A stretch of 64,000 bases of DNA from Conchocele bisecta (Eukaryota > Mollusca > Bivalvia > Lucinida > Thyasiridae), in the NCBI GenBank assembly GCA_029237695.1, contig CM055274.1, positions 65,097,484 through 65,161,483 on the forward strand. Direction: 5' to 3'. The notes beneath the pieces were generated by a model. The model saw only the letters and a program-made list of their open reading frames with translations. It made no database searches and was not told where the DNA came from. Both the position numbers and the translations under genes were made by a program. The stretch's first letter is position 1; each line of letters opens with the position of its first letter. Shown piece by piece: positions 42,594 to 55,655 of this stretch.

Positions 42594-44120
42594 AGCTCGC
42601 CTGCACGAAGTACAGAAGAGCTTATGGCATACCCCCGGCGTCGTCGGCGTCGTCCACAAACTTAACGTTGGGGTAAATGTCTTATAACTTCTGTTTCCTT
42701 TCATGGAACACCTTGTTATTTCATACATGCATTCCTCAGATGACCCTCTATCATGCTGTAGCAAATCCATGACCCACCACCCAACCCTTACCCCAATGTC
42801 AAGGTCACAAACTTAGCACATTCATAAACTTAACGTTGGGGTAAATTTCTTATAACATCTGTTTCCTTTCATGGAACGCCTTTTTATTTCATACATGCAT
42901 TCCTCAGATGACCCTCTATCATGCTGTAGCAAATCCATGACCCACCAAGATCAACATCATAAACTTAACGTTGGAGTAAATGTCTTTTTATAACTTCTGT
43001 TTCTTTACAGGGAACGCCTTGATATTTCATACATGCATTCATCTGATGATACTCTATCGTGCTATAGCAAATCCATGACCCACCCCTTTCCCCCAAGGTC
43101 AAGGTCACAAACATAGCACATTCTTAAACTTAACGTTGGGGTAAATGTCTTATAACATCTGTTTCCTTTCATGGAACGCCTTGATATTGCATACAGGCAT
43201 TCATCTGATAATACTCTATCGTGCTATAGCAAATCCACAACCCACCAGCCAACCCTTACCCAAAGGTCAAGGTCACAAACTTAGCATGTTCATAAACTTA
43301 ACGTTGGGGTAAATGTCTTGTAACATCTGTTTCCTTTCATGGAACGCCTTGATATTTCATACATGCATTCCTCAGATGACCCTCTATGATGCTGTATCAA
43401 ATCTACAACCCACCACCCAACCCTTACCATAAGGTCAATGTCACAAACTTAGCACATTCATAAACTTAACGTTGGGGTAAATGTCTTATAACATCTGTTT
43501 CCTTTCATGGAACGCCTTGATATTTCATACATGCATTCCTCAGATGACCCTCTATCATGCTGTAGCAAATCCACAACCCACCACCCAACCCTTACCCCAA
43601 GGTCAAGGTCACAAACTTAGCATGTTCATCAACTTAACGTTGGGGTAAGTGTTGTGTAACTTCTGTTTCTTTACAGGGAACGCTTTGATATTTCATACAT
43701 GCATTCATCTGATGATCCTCTATTGTGCTACAGCAAATCTCTGACCCACCCCCCCCCCCACCCCTTTTCCCAAGGTCAAGGTCACAAACTTAGCACATTC
43801 ATACATGCATTCCTCATGTGAATAGCTATCATTCTGTAGAAAATCACCAACTTAATGCGTTCATAAACTTAACGTTGGGTTAAATTTTGTTTTACTTCTG
43901 TTTTCAGGGAGCGCATTGATATTTCATACATGCATTCATCTTAATATGCTATATTATGCTATAGCAAATCCACGACCCACCTTGCACCACTGACCCCAAT
44001 GTCAAGGTCCACCGCACTCCCCTTAACCCAAAATATTCATGTTTTTTTATGCAACTGTGCCAAGTTTGAGTGAAGGCTGCCAACAGGCGAGCTTAGTTGT
44101 CTTCTGATAACTCTTGTTTT
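42594..44120 (+). mobile_element. Family D element, about eight core units
   Basis: The head AGCTCGCCTGCACGAAG/CAGAAGAGCTTA is followed by GGCGTCGTCGGCGTCGTCC and core units of about 150-170 bp with ATTTCATACATGCATTCCTC, CTATCATGCTGTAGCAAATC and CCAAGGTCAAGGTCACAAAC. The tail is GTTGTCTTCTGATAAC then CTCTTGTTTT. Confidence 0.8.
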
Positions 44121-44280
44121 TGGTGTCATAGGTCCGAGTCTTCCACCTGTGTATTCCACCAGTTCTAAAAATCACGAGTGCCAGCTATACAGGTATGATC
44201 ATTTAGTGACATTTATTTTACTGATTGTGACTCGCGGTGGTATCGGGCTATTTTCATATGCAAATGAGGCATTATATTTT

Positions 44281-45060
44281 TATGCCCTCGGTCTCGGTAG
44301 AGTCGGAGGCATATAGTGCTTGGACTGTCCGTGCGCCCCTGACCTGTGTCCGTGTGTCCGGCACATTAAGAAGTTCGCCGGAGTTTCTCAATTATGTCAT
44401 TACTTCTATATCCCTTGAAGGATTGTTTAAATATTTCAACACAGCATACCTGTGGGCAAATGTCATACATCCATGCTGTCATTAATATGACCTTGACGTT
44501 TTGAACTTTGAACTTTTTCACACATTAAGAAGTTCGCCGGAGTTTCTCAATTCTGTCATTACTTCTATATCCCTTAATAGATTACTTCAATATTTCAATA
44601 CATCATACCTGTCGACAAAAACCACACATCCATGCTGCCATTAATATGACCTTGACCTTTTGACCTTCACAACTTTGAACTTTTAATTCACATGAAGAAG
44701 TTCGCCAGAGTTTCTCAATTCTGTCATAACTTCTGTATCCCTTGGTGGATTACTTTAATATTTCAATACATCATACTTGAGGACAAATTCCACACATCCA
44801 TGCTGCCCTTAATATGACCTTGACTTTTTGACCTTCAACTTTTTCACACATTAAGAAGTTTGCCAGAGTTTCTCATTTCTGTCATAACTTCTATATTCCT
44901 TGATGGATTACTTTAATATTTCAATACATACTTGTGGACAAATGCCACACATCCACACTGCCCTTAATATGACATTGACCTTTTGACCTTCATAAATGTG
45001 CTTGTGTATACTTATCACTTTGGTTAATTAACTTTGCCACAGTTTCTCCAATCTGCCACC
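44281..45060 (+). mobile_element. Family E element, about four core units
   Basis: The head TATGCCCTCGGTCTCGGTAG with GAGTCGGAGGCATA is palindromic, followed by a TCCGTGTGTCCGG tract and units of about 165-185 bp with CACATTAAGAAGTTCGCCGG and ATATGACCTTGACC. A shorter copy is at 56457. Confidence 0.75.
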
Positions 45061-45215
45061 GTCATATGTACAGAAAAAACAAAACTATCTGATTTAATTC
45101 CTTTCAAGAACATTTTGTGCCTATAATGAGTGGGCATGTACCAGTACTACCTTTAACATTGTGGGAAATTTGTTATAATGTTTCCTTTCACACTGCTTCT
45201 TGATATTCATTAAAG

Positions 45216-47687
45216 CAGATAGAGCCAGGTTCTGTTTTCGCGGTATGCTTATGTATTCATCATTTATATATAAAATAAAACCAATTTCACAATAATCCGA
45301 CCAGTATGTGCCATTCTTTTACGGATTTCATATTCCGGACAGCCAGTTTTTCCATCCGTCACTGTATGACTAACTTCTCCTTATTCTGCTTACCACAGTT
45401 ATTTCCCTTTGTGATCACGTGGGTATATGACGTATCGGTAGTACTTCCGAAATGTATGCATAATACGATTATTACACTTAATAAATAGTTCAACAGACTA
45501 CTTAGAACTCCAGTTTATTAGAGCGCTGATATAAATAGGAACCTAGCTGTACTGTATAAATATAAGAATGACCTAGTTACAAACTACATACTGAAATGCG
45601 ACAGTGGGTGACAAAATGGACATACTATGCAACAGCTGTAGGATACCAGTCTGTAAACATGTATTTATATTTACATTGTCGGGTCACAATCTATGTTTTC
45701 CCCGATAGTACTTATATATAATGCTAAATCAGACGGACAACAGAGTAGACACTTATCAGAGCTGTCCGGTGCATATATGGATCTGGTGCTATGCTGGTAA
45801 AATTGTCATAACGTCATTCTTATAGGACACTGTCCACTTACAATGAAACAATGCTGTACATGGGGTCAATTAAGGAAAGCCAAATGCCCGGGATGACAAC
45901 ATTGGGAAAATTAGTCTCTCTAATTGCCACAGGGGTGGAGTGCACTACAGGGCAAGTGAGGCCATATGTTGTTTGAAGATTATGTCGACATCTGCTGTAC
46001 TTGTCAGAGCGATTAATTGCCCCGCCAATGGTCCCTGCCACCGGGCACTGCGACTGAGAAGGTGCAATAGGCCAAACACAACACAGGTCTTACAGGGTGT
46101 CTGCACTTTTCGGCATGCCTTCAATAAAACACACTAACATGCAATCTAGATCATATTTAGACTACACAACCACATAATTTATAGGACCAAGCGTTTAATC
46201 AACATAACCCCACTTTACCCAAACAACGATTTTCTTCTGGAGAACATCTTCAGTTTTTAACATCAAGTCCAAATACTTTCTATTTATTTCAAACAAATCA
46301 GTAAGCAAATAGATTAGAAATAATAAAGAATTTTACTGTCCATGTGAAAATTGAATATATAATTTTGATTCTTTTTATCTGTCAAAGAGCAAAATATGTG
46401 ATTTAGTTAATATATTTTAGTACATGTCAAGTTACTCGATTTTAGTCCTGCAATATAACAATCATCCATGTGTAAAAACAAACACATGAAGATGGTATTT
46501 TCGGAACTGTAGAAAGCATCCTGATGTGCACAGTGTATCTATTCTTCCATGTCTGTCAAACTGGACTCAACCAATCAGCTTGGCATAGGTTTGGCCTCGC
46601 GGATTCAATATACACCTGCCGCATTATTGTTGACATCCGGCGGGCAACCGTTTGAACGTAGCTTCATACGTCTGTCACTGACTAGGACAGATAAACAAAA
46701 TGGATTCAACCAATCAGCATAGAATAGGTGTGGCTTCGTTGAATTCAGAAAACACCTGTCCCAAAATCCACTTCCCTGTTTGCATGCGGTTAAATCATCG
46801 GATAAGTTGTTTGCTATGCCAAACTGTTAATGACCACCGGCGGAATCCGTTTGAACGTAGCTACAAACGCGTGTCACTGGTTATTTTAGCTCAAAATAAA
46901 GAATTCATTTCAACTCGAAATTGTCAAAACACAAGTATGCTGAAGTGACTATCTGCAAATCATTGCAGAATCAATTTACGAAATGTTCGGAGAATAGAAA
47001 TTTAACACTTAATTTAACACTTAATTCCACATTTTTTCTGATTCTGGCTCAGCTGTCTGTTTGATCGTGAATTACGACGGACTTCTGCACAGATAGTCAT
47101 TGCCGACGATTGCAACCAACGTATAAATAATCCAAGTATAACTAGGCGTAGGAAAAAATAACGATTAACATATATATTAAACGAAGAAATTATGCAACAA
47201 ATAAATGTCCTTAAAAAATTCAAATGATATTCTGTAAGAAACCTTTCTCCATCAATCAGGTAAGCTGTACTACTGCTACGTCATAGTGGCTATTTTGCAG
47301 CAACACCTCGCGCCAGTAGGTCGCAGTAACAGGAGAGATAAGCGATGACCAATTCATTGCCTGGCTATGTATAGGTGTCAGATACGGTGCGATATAAGAA
47401 ATCTGAATATCACGAAAAATACAAGCGAACCGGAAATCGGTTATTAGGGCCGCCTTTGTTGTTTTTAGAATTTTGAAGAAAATAAGTTTTAGTTTATTAT
47501 GTGACCTTTAAACTAAAGCTCTACTAGGTGCGCTTCATTGTCTTCTGACTGCTTCACCGATTTTGATAATATTTGACCACAATGTTTGTCTAGGGATGGT
47601 GCTTTGTTTTGCATACGACCGACGGCCTAAGGTCAATGTCACTGAGGACTTGTGTTCACCTTGTTTGTAAAGGAAAAACATTGTTTT
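45216..47687. other. No gene; one tandem duplication
   Basis: No protein family is recognised in the short frames here. 46560-46680 and 46699-46885 are diverged direct copies (both with CAACCAATCAGC and CGTTTGAACGTAGCT), the second with an extra internal segment. 47440-47687 holds diverged element body sequence (CTTTGTTTTGCATACGACC). Confidence 0.45.
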
Positions 47688-48268
47688 AGCTCACTTGAGC
47701 CACCAAAGACTCAAGTGAGCTGTTGTTACCGCTTGTCGTCCTTCCGTCCGTCCGTGGTCCGTCCAAACTTTCAAACACCTTCTTCTGACGAACCGCTGGG
47801 CCAATATTGGTCAACCTTCACATGGATGATCTATGACCTCAGACTTCGCAATTTTGAAAAATCACAATTTTCATTGAAAATAAACTGTTTTTATACGACC
47901 GTTTTAAAAAGAAAAGATACATAATTATTATGTTTTACCATGGGCGGGCGGGCGGTGGATAGAAAAACGGCATAGTTTGTGTACAAAACGCCTCTGAAAC
48001 TGTTCAGTCAATCGGTCTGAAACTATACACATGTCTTCTAAACATATTGAAGATGTGCACCTTGGTGTTTTTATGCAGATTTTTTTTTTTTTTTAAATAT
48101 CTTTTTAACTTAGCCATTTTTTCTACATTTGTGTATACAATTACATAGAGGGTACACAAATTGTGTACACAACTCCTCTGAAACCATCTGTCAATCGATC
48201 CGAAACTATACACATGTCTTCTATAGATATTGAAGATGTGCACCTTGGTGTTTTTATGCTGAAAAAAA
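47688..48268 (+). mobile_element. Family J fragment then family F element
   Basis: 47688-47888 starts with a hairpin head (AGCTCACTTGAG / CTCAAGTGAGCT) and a CCGT tract and breaks off. At 47889 a family F head (TATACGACCGTTTTAAAAAG, then GGGC repeats) and two diverged units with ATTGAAGATGTGCACCTTGG follow. Confidence 0.65.
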
Positions 48269-49512
48269 ATATCGGAGAAAACCCTACGGTCATGTGATTT
48301 GTGTCACAAATGGACTGGTTCCCTGTGTTTTGGTTGATGCGCTATCCTAGAGCCGAACGTATTCAAGGGAAATATATAAATGGGAACCAGTTGATGTCAC
48401 TTAATTTGTTATTGTTTACACTTCAGTGTCCGGTCTTCAGTGTTACACACGTTTTTAGCCTTGGGCTGAAATTTACTCGCCAACAACAATTAACATAATG
48501 GGTGACAGGTGACGAAGAAGACCGTTATGTTATCTTCAATGCACCTATAGAGAAGGTCAATATAGAAAAATGAAGGGGTTCAAATTTAATATGGAATTGT
48601 ATTAATTATGTACATGTCTACATATTGTCATATTGGTTTATATTATGTGCATACAGGTACATATAATGGTATACACTGAAATAAATTTAGAAAAAAAATA
48701 CAATTTTATATAGCACCTCTCCTAAGAGACCACCTGTCTTGAGATACCACAAAGTCATTCCCCGCTGAGTGGTCTCTTAAGACAGGTTCGACTGTACATG
48801 TAATAGGAGCATGAAATAGAACAAAACAAGAACACTTTGGCAGCCATTTTGACTTTTCTGACAATTGTGGAAGAATATTGTATCATTATCTGCTGTATTT
48901 TCCATTTATTTATGAGAGAGAGCAATGTATATGAATGTCCGTATTTGTTCGTAACGGCACACGACTCGCAGAAATATGTTGTAAAACAGCCTATTTTGGC
49001 AGCCATTTTGAAATATATTGCCATTTTCGGATGTAATTAAATGTAAGATGTATTATAAATCATTTTACATTCAACTTGTGACTTAATTATAGCAAATTAT
49101 GCGGTTAATATTGATCAGACTGAAAGTTAACAGTCCTTAATAAAACAATATAATAATGTTTGGCGGCCATCTTGAAAAATGGCTGCCATTTGTTCATCCA
49201 GCGGCTTTTTGAGCACAGACAACCAGGATTGATAGACAATAGGCTACTGAATCCGAAAATCATACTCACCAAAAATCCTAGAAACAAAATTGCTACCCAG
49301 CTCCATACCTCTCGCGAGGGTAGCAATTTAACCCCATCTCTTTAATGTAACACATGGAAGAGTGATTTTTGCAATCGGTTATCCGGCGTGTTTGATATGT
49401 TAGCAATATAAAACTGTCAAATCTGTATCAATACATTATTAATAAAGAACATACACATGCAGAAATTGGTTATTTTACCGTGTCAGAGGTGTTTATCTGA
49501 CATTTACATGTA
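48269..49512. other. No gene recognised
   Basis: AT-rich sequence. 48716-48798 carries inverted GAGACCACCTGTCTTGAG / GAGTGGTCTCTTAAGACAGG motifs related to the MITE at 29468. TTGGCAGCCATTTTGA recurs at 48838 and 48999, and a similar GGCGGCCATCTTG at 49163. Confidence 0.4.
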
Positions 49513-50817
49513 TACAGTAAAGATTCTAATAGACGCCACTGGCTCCGAAGTCCTGGGTGGGCGTTTAATAGACGCAAAGTGTTATTCAGCAAAGGGAAAG
49601 TGATACAAATATACAATTTTTATACGCCCGTTTTTGAAAAAATGGGAAGTATTATATATTCATCTTGTACGGGCAGGCGGGGCGGGCAGGGGCGGGCAGG
49701 CGGGCAGGCGGGCACAGCTTGTCCACGCAATAACTAGTCTACTTGACGGATTGTAACCAAATTTGGTATACATGTTTATCACGGCAAGCCGAAGAAGCCT
49801 ATTGATTTCCAATGACTTATCTCCCCTTGGCGGCCATTTTTAATTTTCGCACTCTGTATCTTTGTCCACACAATTACTCAAGTTCTACTTGACCGATCAT
49901 AACCAAATTCGGTATACATGTTTATCACGGCAAGACGAAGAAGCCTATTGATTTTGAAAAATTTCCGATGACTTATCTCCCCTTGGCAGGCCCAATTTGG
50001 TTTACATGTTTATCACGTCAAGATGAGTTATCTCCCCTTGTTGACTGGCCTTACCTCGACGGCGTATATTGTGACCTTCGGCACTCTTGTCTACTATCTG
50101 GACAAAAACATAGCGAAGGGACGTTACTCTCAAACGTCTGCTGGACTTGATTGTACTGTCTGTCAGTTTATGAATATTTTGGACCAAGACGTTTCGGCCC
50201 ACTAGGGTCATTATGGTAGTCGGTAAAAATGTTAAAATACTGGTAATGTATATATCAAGACAGCGTCAATTATTAATGCTGATCAGATTTACGCCTACGG
50301 ATGTTTCGGACCATGGACGTTTCGGCCCGTGGACATTTCGGTCAGTATTAGTGCGATTAATTTCGGCCCACGGCCCCGTCCAGAACAAGACATATTTATT
50401 TTTGAGAATCTACAAGGAAATATCGGCCAACAATCCAACATGATGTCAATTTCACCCATATTATACGAGATGGGTTTGAGATGCTTTGAAAATGGTGTCT
50501 CCGTAACAGTGTAAATTCTGATCGCCCTGTGTACGTGCAAATAGCTGCTGCTGATTTTGCTTCCGCTTTTGAAAGTGAAAGTAGCAATTATGTTTTTTCG
50601 CGGATTTTCAAGGAAGTTGCCTTCGAAATAATGGAAAGAAAATAAATCTAGTTGGACAATTAGCACCGATTTTGTTTCAAGTTAGTACTGGGCGTTTATT
50701 AGAGGCACTAATTTCGTGAAAATCAGCCCAAAAATGTGTCGTTTTCAATGTAAAACGTTGGGGGTGGGCGTCTATTTAGTATTAGAGCATGGGCGTCTAT
50801 TAGAATCTTTACGGTAT
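49513..50817. mobile_element. Element with AGATTCTAATAGACGCC ends
   Basis: TACAGTAAAGATTCTAATAG at the left faces CTATTAGAATCTTTACGGTA at the right, each bounded by TA, which suggests a Tc1/mariner-type target. The interior includes a family K copy (49620-50045, with GGGC repeats and three CTTATCTCCCCTTGGCGG-like blocks) and a segment with repeated GGACGTTTCGGCCC motifs (50180-50390). No transposase is visible. Confidence 0.6.
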
Positions 50818-50951
50818 CTTGTAAATTTGAAACCTTCATTTTGTTATGTTGAATGTTGAACAACAACAAGAGAAAATATGGCTTCCATGGGAAAATGATT
50901 TCCCTGTTCTATTATGTTGGGCAATTTACTAGTTCTACATCAAAGATTATT

Positions 50952-51783
50952 GTATCCCCCGGACTCCGTCGGGGGGGGGGATACTATGGGTTTGACAGCG
51001 GGCCGCGTCCGCGTCCGCCGCAGACACTTCTTGTCCGGAGCATAACTCGAACACCCTTTGGAATATTTTCATGAAACTTCACACATGCATAGACCACGAC
51101 CCGAAGGTATGTCGTGCACAAGAATGACAACTCTTGCATAGCTAATTTTTTAGTTATCTCCCTTTTTTGTTTCTCGCACTGATTTCGTGTCCGGAGCATA
51201 ACTCGACCACCCTTTGGAATATTTTCATGAAACTTCACACATGCATAGACCACGACCCGAAGGTGTGTCGCGCACAAGAGTGACAACTCTTGCATAGCTA
51301 ATTTTTTAGTTATCTTCCTTTTTTGTTTCGCACACTGATTGAGCATTAACTCGACCACCCTTTGGAATATTTTCGTGAAACTTCACACATGCATAGACCA
51401 CGTCACGAAGGTATGTCGCGCACAAGAATGACAACTCTTGCATAGATAAATTTTTAGTTATCTTCCTTTTATGTTTCGCACACTGATTGAGCATTAACTC
51501 GACCACCCTTTGGAATATTTTCATGAAACTTCACACATGCATAGACCACGTCACGAAGGTATGTCGCGCACAAGAATGACAACTCTTGCATAGCTATTTT
51601 TTTAGTTATCTCCCTTTTTTGTTTTGCGCACTGATTGATCATAACTCGACCACCCTTTGGAATATTTTCATGAAACTTCACACATGCATAGACCACTACT
51701 CGGAGGTGTGTCGCGCACAAGAATGAAAACTCTTGCGTAGCTAATTTTTGAGTTATCTCCTTTTTTGTTTTGCGCACTCTACA
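50952..51783 (+). mobile_element. Family G element, five core units
   Basis: The head TATCCCCCGGACTCCGTC with GGGGGGGATA is palindromic, followed by CGCGTCCGCGTCCG and five units of about 150 bp with CCTTTGGAATATTTTCATGA and ACAACTCTTGCATAGCTAAT. The tail seen in the copy at 55650 is missing. Confidence 0.75.
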
Positions 51784-52139
51784 AACTGGACAATAATGCA
51801 TGAAGACCCGTTATCTCGTGTGCTCTGTACACCTTACCTGTAGAGAGAACAATAGCCTTCTCCTGTTGAACAATAGAGACTGGGAGAACCATTCAGCTGT
51901 GCATGTGCTAGCATGTGCAAATGTCCAGTTTGACCACTATCTGACCACAGGTAATTTATACAGGTAAATTACTACATTGTATATTACATTTCCGTAAACT
52001 GTGTTGAAAATATTGTGGCATTATGTGGACCTGTGCAGATATATGTAGATAAATATAGGACTATTAAAAAAAATTCTGGGCTCCAGTAGCAAGCATTACC
52101 GTATTATTTTTAATTTTTAAACTTTTTTTTTCCATTTTT
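51784..52139. repeat. Spacer with dispersed block
   Basis: 51985-52100 is nearly identical to 35082-35200 (TATTACATTTCCGTAAACTG onwards). Nothing else is recognised. Confidence 0.6.
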
Positions 52140-53103
52140 AGCCAGGTTTGTTGAAAAAAAATCCAGGCTATTGGATTGGCGAAAGCCGGGTGGGTGGGCG
52201 GCGGGCGGGCGGCGGGCGGCGTCCACAATCAATGTTAAGTTTTCGTGTTTGAGTCCATTTCTTTGTTACTGTACCACCTAGGACCACCAAACTTTCACAG
52301 CTTCATAATGAAGGGGTGCCCACCACATATCACTATCCAACATGTTACCTGTTTTTGAACTTGACCCATTCTTTCCACGCAGTCGACTTAGCCATTTTCA
52401 ATGTTAAGTTTTCGCGTTTACAATGTTAAGTTTTCGTGTTTAAGTCCATTTCTTTGTTACTGTACCACCTAGGACCACCAAACTTTCACAGCTTCATAAT
52501 CAAGGGGTGCCCACCACATATTACTATCCAACATGTTACTTTTTTTTAACTTGACCCATTTTTTCCGCGCAGTCGACGTAGCCATTTTCAATGTTAAGTT
52601 TTCGCGTTTACAATGTTAAGTTTTCGTGTTTAAGTCCATTTCTTTGGTACTGTACCACCTAGGACCACCAAACTTTCACAGCTTCATAACCATTTACCTT
52701 CACCTATTATTTCTACGTAATTGACTTTTTCAACGTTAACTTTTTAACGTACGTCTGGTTAAAGTTTTTTGGTTAAAAGTTTTTCGTTATACTATATCTC
52801 TGCAACTGCTTCGCCCATTACCTTGAAACTTCACATGGGTGTTTATCATCATCCATATTTTCATTCTACCCCCCAACCGTGCGGCCCCTGTGCCCAATGT
52901 CAAGGTCAAATTACTTTGAATTTATTTGTTAAAGTTTTTTCGTGTACTATATCTCTGCAACTGCTTCACCCATTACCTTGATACTTCACATGGGTGTTTA
53001 TCATCATTGTCGCACCCGCTTGCAGAAAGCGCGATATCGTCGGCATTTTGGCATACGTTGGAAAAAACCTGGCCTTCATGGCTTTGCCTCGTTTCTTGTT
53101 TTT
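52140..53103 (+). mobile_element. Family H element
   Basis: The head AGCCAGGTTTGTTG, GGCGAAAGCC and GGGC repeats are followed by three body units and two CTTCGCCCATTACCTTGAAAC-type units, then the tail GGCTTTGCCTCGTTTCTTGTT. Confidence 0.75.
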
Positions 53104-53127
53104 TTTTCAAATTCTTTTTAAATTTTT

Positions 53128-54287
53128 AGCCAGGTTTTTTTTAAAAAAAATCCAGGCTATTGGATTGGCGAAAGCCGGGCGGGCGGGCGGGCGGGCAGGC
53201 GGGCGGCGGGCGGGCGGCGTCCACAATCAATGTTAAGTTTTCGTGTTTGAGTCTATTTCTTTGTTACTGTACCACCTAGGACCACCAAACTTTCACAGCT
53301 TCATAACCAAGGGGTGCCCACCACATATCACTATCCAACATGTTACTTTTTTTTTAGCTTGACCGATTTTTTCAGCGCAGTCGACTTAGCCATTTTCAAT
53401 GTTAACTTTTCGCGTTTACAATGTTAAGTTTTCGTGTTTAAGTCCATTTCTTTGGTACTGTACCACCTAGGACCACCAAACTTTCACAGCTTCATAACCA
53501 AGGGGTGCCTACCACATACAACTATCCAACATGTGACCATTTTTTTACCTTCACCTATTATTTCTACGTAATTGACTTAGCCATTTTCAACGTTAACTCT
53601 TTAACGTACGTTTGGTTAAATTTTTTGATTAAAACTTTTTCGTTATACTATATCTCTGCAACTGCTTCGCCCATTACCTTGAAACTTCACATGGGTGTTT
53701 ATCATCATCCATATTTTCATTCTAACCCCCAACCGTGCGGCCCCTGTGCCCAATGTCAAGGTCAAATTACTTTGAATTTTTTTATTAACGTTTTTGTCGC
53801 GCCCGCTTGCGGAAAGCGCGATATAGTCGGCACTTTGGCGTACGTACGTCCGGTTAAAATTTTTGGTTTAGTTTTTTGGTTAAGTTTTTTAGTTTTTTTG
53901 GTTAAAGTTTTTGGTTAAGCTTTTTGGTTAAGTTTTTTGGTTTTTTTTTTTTTTTAGTATACTATATCTCTGCAACTGCTTCACCCATTACCTTGATACT
54001 TCACATGGGTGTTTATCATCATTGTCGCATCCGCTTGCGGAAAGCGCGATATCGTCGGCATTTTGGCATACGTCCGTCCGTCCGTCCGTCCGTGTGTCCG
54101 GTTAAAGTTTTTTCGTTAAAGTTTTTCCATCTACTATATCTATTTTTTTAGTGTCTATGCCTCGCCCCAAGGCGCGACATGCAGGCCACGGCCATCTAGT
54201 CTACAAAAAGTGAGTATAATTATGTTATCCAAGTGTCTATGCTTGGAAAAAACCTGGCCTTCGTGGCTTTGCCTCGTTTCTTGTTTT
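53128..54287 (+). mobile_element. Family H element, second copy in tandem
   Basis: A new head starts 25 bp after the previous tail. The body contains an internal CGCCCGCTTGCGGAAAGCG head (53797), a run of GGTTAAAGTTTTTGG-like units (53850-53950), a second such head (54025) with a CCGT tract, and the tail ending CTTGTTT. Confidence 0.75.
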
Positions 54288-54367
54288 TTTTTCAAATTCT
54301 TTTTTAATTTTTGTCTAGTAGCATAAGGTCGTAAGTGCTATATACAGACTATTATCATATAATAAAA

Positions 54368-54430
54368 CAATTATTGACTAGTGAGCCATAGAATATAATC
54401 TGATATTCTATGGCTCACTAGTCATAATTG
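54368..54430. repeat. Near-perfect hairpin
   Basis: Arms of 28-29 nt (54368-54396 and 54403-54430, one indel, shared TGACTAGTGAGCCATAGAAT) flank a 6-nt loop AATCTG. Confidence 0.8.
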
Positions 54431-54499
54431 TATAATATGTTCGGGCCAGTGAAAATTGCTTTCGGGCCCAGGCTCGAGGTCAAGGCGGGACAAGGCGAG

Positions 54500-55655
54500 G
54501 CATTTGATTCCGCGGAATTCTTGTTTACTTATCTCCCTTTGTTGTTTCATGCTCTGATTTTGTATCCAGAGCATAACTCGAACACCCTTTGGAATATTTT
54601 TATGCCCCACCACGATAGTGGAGGGGGCATTTAATGTTACCCTTGTCCGTCCGTCCGTCCGTCCGTCCGTCCGTCCGCACACACGAATGGGTACTTGTTG
54701 TAAGCGTACGGGGATCTTATTGGGTAGGGTTAGGATAGTGTTGGGTACTCTTGTTGGGTATTTTTATGGAGTAAAAACCCAATAAGTATTCATTCGTAGG
54801 AATGTGCGTCCCGTCCTCCCGTCCTCCCGTCCGTCCGTCCGTCACAAAACTTTAACACTCGGGGTAAATGTCTCATAATTTCTTCATCCTTCGACCGATC
54901 TGCTTCGTATTTCATATTGCTCTGATGGTTCACTACCGCCCTGTGCCAAATCCACGTTTGTCCTGCCCCCGCCAAGCCCAGGGTCAAGGTCACATACATG
55001 GTGCTTCAAAAACTTTAACGCTCAGGTAAATATCTTATAATTTCTGTTTTCTTTTACGGATCAGTTTCATATTTCATATACACATTGCTCTAATGGTCCT
55101 CTACCGCCCTGTGCCAAATCCACGTTCGTCCTGCCCCCACCAAGCCCAGGGTCAAGGTCACATACTTGGTGCTTCAAAAACTTTAACGCTCGGGTAAAAG
55201 AAAATTTTGACTTGGAATTTGGCCTCATTTATTATCAAAGCGATATGTGGGACATCCGTGTTCTATGAACACATTTTCTAGTTTATTAAACTTCACACAT
55301 GCATAGAAGACGACCCAAAGGTGTGTCGCAAGTAAGAATGACAACTCTTGCGTCGTTAATTTCTTAGTTATCTCCCTTTGTTGTTTCGTGCACTGATTTC
55401 GTGTCCGGAGCATAACTCGGAACACCCTTTGGAATATTTTCATGAAACTTCACACATGCATAGACCACGACCCTAAAGGTGTGTCAAGCAAGAATGACAA
55501 CTCTTGCATCACTAATTTTTTAGTTATCTCCCTTTGTTTTTCCCTCACTGATTTTGTCTCCGGAGCCTAATTCGGACACCCTTTTTTCAAACTACTTGTG
55601 TATCTGGGGAGGGGGATACACATGCGCTTGTCGACAAGCATCCATTTCTAGTTTG
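54500..55655 (+). mobile_element. Family G element interrupted by a family C element
   Basis: Family G core (to GGAATATTTT at 54600) is cut by a complete family C copy (54601 to about 55287: TATGCCCCACCACGATAGTG head, CCGT tract, diverged units, GTGTTCTATGAACAC hairpin, TTTTCTAGTTT). Family G core then resumes (AAACTTCACACATGCATAG) and ends with GGGGATACACATGC, the GCTTGTCGACAAGC hairpin and TTTCTAGTTTG. Confidence 0.8.

Larger units (their letters stand above)
40944..45156. mobile_element. Large TTAA-flanked element with nested insertions
   Basis: TTAA 40944-40947 then AGGTACATGCCCACTC at the left. At the right GAGTGGGCATGTACC, a 9-bp extra segment and TTAA 45153-45156. The termini match the short element at 4992-5503, and 44145-44280 matches its interior. 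All coding capacity is lost. It has been filled by a TIR element, family J, family D and family E insertions. The two TTAA copies fit piggyBac-type target duplication. Confidence 0.75.
40497..45215 (+). mobile_element. Family B element split by a 4.2-kb insertion
   Basis: The head (ATCCCCTCGCCGATAGGCAA) and about two core units occupy 40497-40947. The core resumes at 45153 (TTAACATTGTGGGAAATTTG, then TTTCCTTTCACACTGCTTC). Removing 40948-45156 restores a normal family B junction (AACTTAAC-TTGTGGG type) with one TTAA. Confidence 0.75.

Noticed and set aside
47652..47924. 90-codon frame with PSVVRPNFQTPSSD
   Set aside because: It lies over a family J head, its CCGT tract and a family F head. 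The open frame follows from the repeat.
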